From: JBPOIS01 sp052034295
GTDB taxonomy: Bacteria > Pseudomonadota > Gammaproteobacteria > Pseudomonadales > Moraxellaceae
NCBI GenBank assembly: GCA_052034295.1
Contig: JBPOIS010000202.1
Coordinates: 1 to 24,392 of the forward strand
Reading direction: 5' to 3'
Length of the DNA: 24,392 bases
Part shown: piece after piece, positions 22,900 through 24,392 of the stretch
Position numbering within the stretch: position 1 is the first letter of the stretch
Layout: every line of letters begins with the position of its first letter
Notes under the pieces: model-generated
The model's input: only the letters and a program-made list of their open reading frames with translations
Databases searched by the model: none
What the model was told of the DNA's origin: nothing
Position numbers and translations under genes: made by a program

Positions 22900-22910
22900 G
22901 GCTGCATGCA

Positions 22911-22941
22911 ACTGGCCTGTGCCGTGCTGGAGCAGGCCAGT
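22911..22941 (+). terminator. hairpin after the DUF4405-like gene
   Basis: ACTGGCCTG (22911-22919) pairs perfectly with CAGGCCAGT (22933-22941) around a 13-nt loop, 12 bases after the stop. No T-tract follows. Confidence 0.5.
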
Positions 22942-23010
22942 GCCGTGTGGTGATGACCTGATGCTGTACGGCGCTGGTGACCCCGGCGGGGGTGGATGAT
23001 GCCCGGAAAG

Positions 23011-23030
23011 CACCAGCCCGCAGGCTGGTG
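23011..23030 (-). terminator. hairpin downstream of purD
   Basis: CACCAGCC (23011-23018) and GGCTGGTG (23023-23030) form a perfect 8-bp stem with a CGCA loop, 18 bases beyond the purD stop. On the minus strand CTTTCC follows, a poor U-tract. Confidence 0.6.
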
Positions 23031-23047
23031 GGTTCTGATGGGCGGGG

Positions 23048-24331
23048 TCAGTGGGACGGGGTACGGGCAATGGCGCGCCAGCCAATGTCGCGGCGATACT
23101 GCATGCCTTTGAAGGTGATGTGGCCGCAGCCTTCCAGCGCCAGCGCCTGTGCGTCCTGGATGTCTTCGCCCAGTGCGGTCACACACAGCACCCGGCCACC
23201 GTGGGTGACCACCTGACCGTTTTGTTCGGTGGTGCCGGCATGGAACACCTTGACCCCTTCCGGACGGTCGCCCAGCCCATGGATGACGTCGCCTTTCTGG
23301 ACTTCATCGGGGTAGCCGCCTGCGGCCAGCACGATGCCCAGCGCCGGACGCGGGTCCCAGTGTGCTTCAGCGGGCAGCTCGCCGCGCAGGCCAGCCTGCA
23401 CCAGCTCAACCAGTGAAGACTGCAGGCGCATCATGATCGGCTGGGTTTCCGGATCGCCAAAGCGGCAGTTGAACTCGATCACCCGGGGCTGGCCACTGGC
23501 ATCGATCATCAGCCCGGCATACAAAAAGCCACTGTAGCGGTGGCCGTCGGCGGCCATGCCGTCCACGGTCGGCCGCATGATGTCACGCATCACCCGTTCA
23601 TGTACCTCGGCGGTGACCACCGGGGCAGGCGAGTAGGCACCCATGCCGCCGGTGTTGGGGCCGGTGTCGCCTTCGCCGATGCGCTTGTGGTCCTGGCTGG
23701 TGGCCATGGGCAGGATGTTGTGCCCGTCGATCATGCAGATGAAGCTGGCTTCTTCACCCTCCAGGAACTGCTCGATCACCACCCGTGAGCCCGCTTCGCC
23801 AAACCTGTTGCCTGCCAGCATGTCCTCGACGGCGGCATGGGCTTCGGCCACGGTCATGGCCACAATCACCCCTTTGCCGGCGGCCAGTCCATCGGCCTTG
23901 ATCACGATCGGCGCACCGTGCTGATCAATGTAGGCCCTGGCGGCGGCAACCTCGGTGAACACGTCATAAAAGGCCGTGGGAATACCATGTTTTTTCAGGA
24001 AATGCTTGGCAAAGGCCTTGGAGCCTTCCAGCTGGGCGGCGTACTGGGTGGGGCCCCAGATGGCCAGACCTGCGGCGCGGCAGGCATCGACCACCCCGTT
24101 CACCAGCGGCGCTTCAGGGCCGACAATGATCAGGTCAATGGCCTCGGCCTGGGCATAGGCGATGATGGCCGCGTTGTCGAGGATGTTCAGGGCCACATTC
24201 TGGCACTTGGCTTCATGGGCGGTGCCCGCATTGCCGGGGGCGACCCGGACGGAGGACACGGCCGCATCTTGGGCGCATTTCCAGGCCAGGGCGTGTTCGC
24301 GTCCGCCTGAGCCGAGAATCAGGATGTTCAT
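23048..24331 (-). CDS. purD: phosphoribosylamine-glycine ligase (GAR synthetase)
   Basis: Second step of purine synthesis: joins glycine to 5-phosphoribosylamine with ATP. The 427-residue protein has normal length. The N-terminal Rossmann-like GSGGREHALAW (7-17), the ATP-grasp segments IKADGLAAGKGV and NTGGMGAYSP, and the metal-binding FNCRFGDPETQ are all present. The ATG at 24331 has GAGG 6 nt upstream. purD often follows purH; what lies upstream is outside the window, but a -10-like box close to the start suggests its own promoter. Confidence 0.98.
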   Translation of the reverse strand: MNILILGSGGREHALAWKCAQDAAVSSVRVAPGNAGTAHEAKCQNVALNILDNAAIIAYAQAEAIDLIIVGPEAPLVNGVVDACRAAGLAIWGPTQYAAQLEGSKAFAKHFLKKHGIPTAFYDVFTEVAAARAYIDQHGAPIVIKADGLAAGKGVIVAMTVAEAHAAVEDMLAGNRFGEAGSRVVIEQFLEGEEASFICMIDGHNILPMATSQDHKRIGEGDTGPNTGGMGAYSPAPVVTAEVHERVMRDIMRPTVDGMAADGHRYSGFLYAGLMIDASGQPRVIEFNCRFGDPETQPIMMRLQSSLVELVQAGLRGELPAEAHWDPRPALGIVLAAGGYPDEVQKGDVIHGLGDRPEGVKVFHAGTTEQNGQVVTHGGRVLCVTALGEDIQDAQALALEGCGHITFKGMQYRRDIGWRAIARTPSH

Positions 24332-24365
24332 GGGCAGCCTCGAGCTGTTGCAAAAAATGGCGCAC

Positions 24366-24371
24366 AGTATA
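24366..24371 (-). promoter_or_regulatory. candidate -10 box of purD
   Basis: TATACT on the minus strand matches five of six -10 bases, 35 bases before the purD ATG. The -35 position at 17-nt spacing falls at the right edge of the window and cannot be judged. Confidence 0.4.
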
Positions 24372-24392
24372 GCGGGTTTTGCGGCGCTCAGG

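Overview
This 24.4 kb window is a GC-rich (by eye about 60% or more), gene-dense bacterial chromosome segment. The gene set (radA, lptM-lysA-dapF, metK, a sigma54-type rtcR/rtcB/rtcA cluster, metE/metR, iron-sulfur cysH, thrH, fadH, purD) points to a gammaproteobacterium, probably near the Pseudomonadales. The lineage is an inference from gene content only. I see no insertion sequence, prophage, CRISPR array, rRNA or tRNA gene.

Layout. 1-1385 (minus) is radA, running off the left edge. 1735-4003 (plus) is the tightly overlapping lptM-lysA-dapF operon: a small outer-membrane lipoprotein plus the last steps of diaminopimelate/lysine synthesis. A small, noticeably AT-richer unknown gene (4178-4456) and metK (minus) converge on a perfect bidirectional terminator. 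5838-10866 is an RNA-repair locus: rtcR (minus) diverges from rtcB, a DIP1984-family gene and rtcA (plus). rtcB has a sigma54 -24/-12 promoter with correct spacing. 11227-11976 is an unknown C-terminally membrane-anchored protein. 12162-15509 is metE/metR, divergent around a perfect MetR box. cysH (minus) and thrH (plus) diverge. fadH, a 117-residue basic helical protein and a stand-alone phosphopantetheinyl transferase follow on plus, then a COQ8/UbiB-like kinase (minus), a small DUF4405-like membrane protein (plus) and purD (minus).

How the genes work together. Several genes serve sulfur amino acid and one-carbon metabolism: cysH supplies sulfite, metE/metR make methionine, metK makes SAM, and thrH acts on phosphoserine/homoserine. 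They are interspersed rather than one operon. The RNA-repair locus is one unit: RtcR should sense RNA damage through its CARF-like domain and drive RtcB (ligase) and RtcA (3'-phosphate cyclase).

The most interesting material is non-coding and lies in the rtc operon. (i) The 291-nt gap between the DIP1984 gene and rtcA folds on paper into a closed multi-branch RNA (9567-9788): a 10-bp long-range closing stem, a second long-range helix and three hairpins, followed directly by six T. (ii) Immediately after the rtcB stop are two tandem 63-nt repeats whose hairpins differ by compensatory changes while an adjoining 21-nt tail is identical. Together these suggest an undescribed RNA component of an Rtc repair system. 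A further window-wide oddity is a large excess of 6-7 nt A or T runs.
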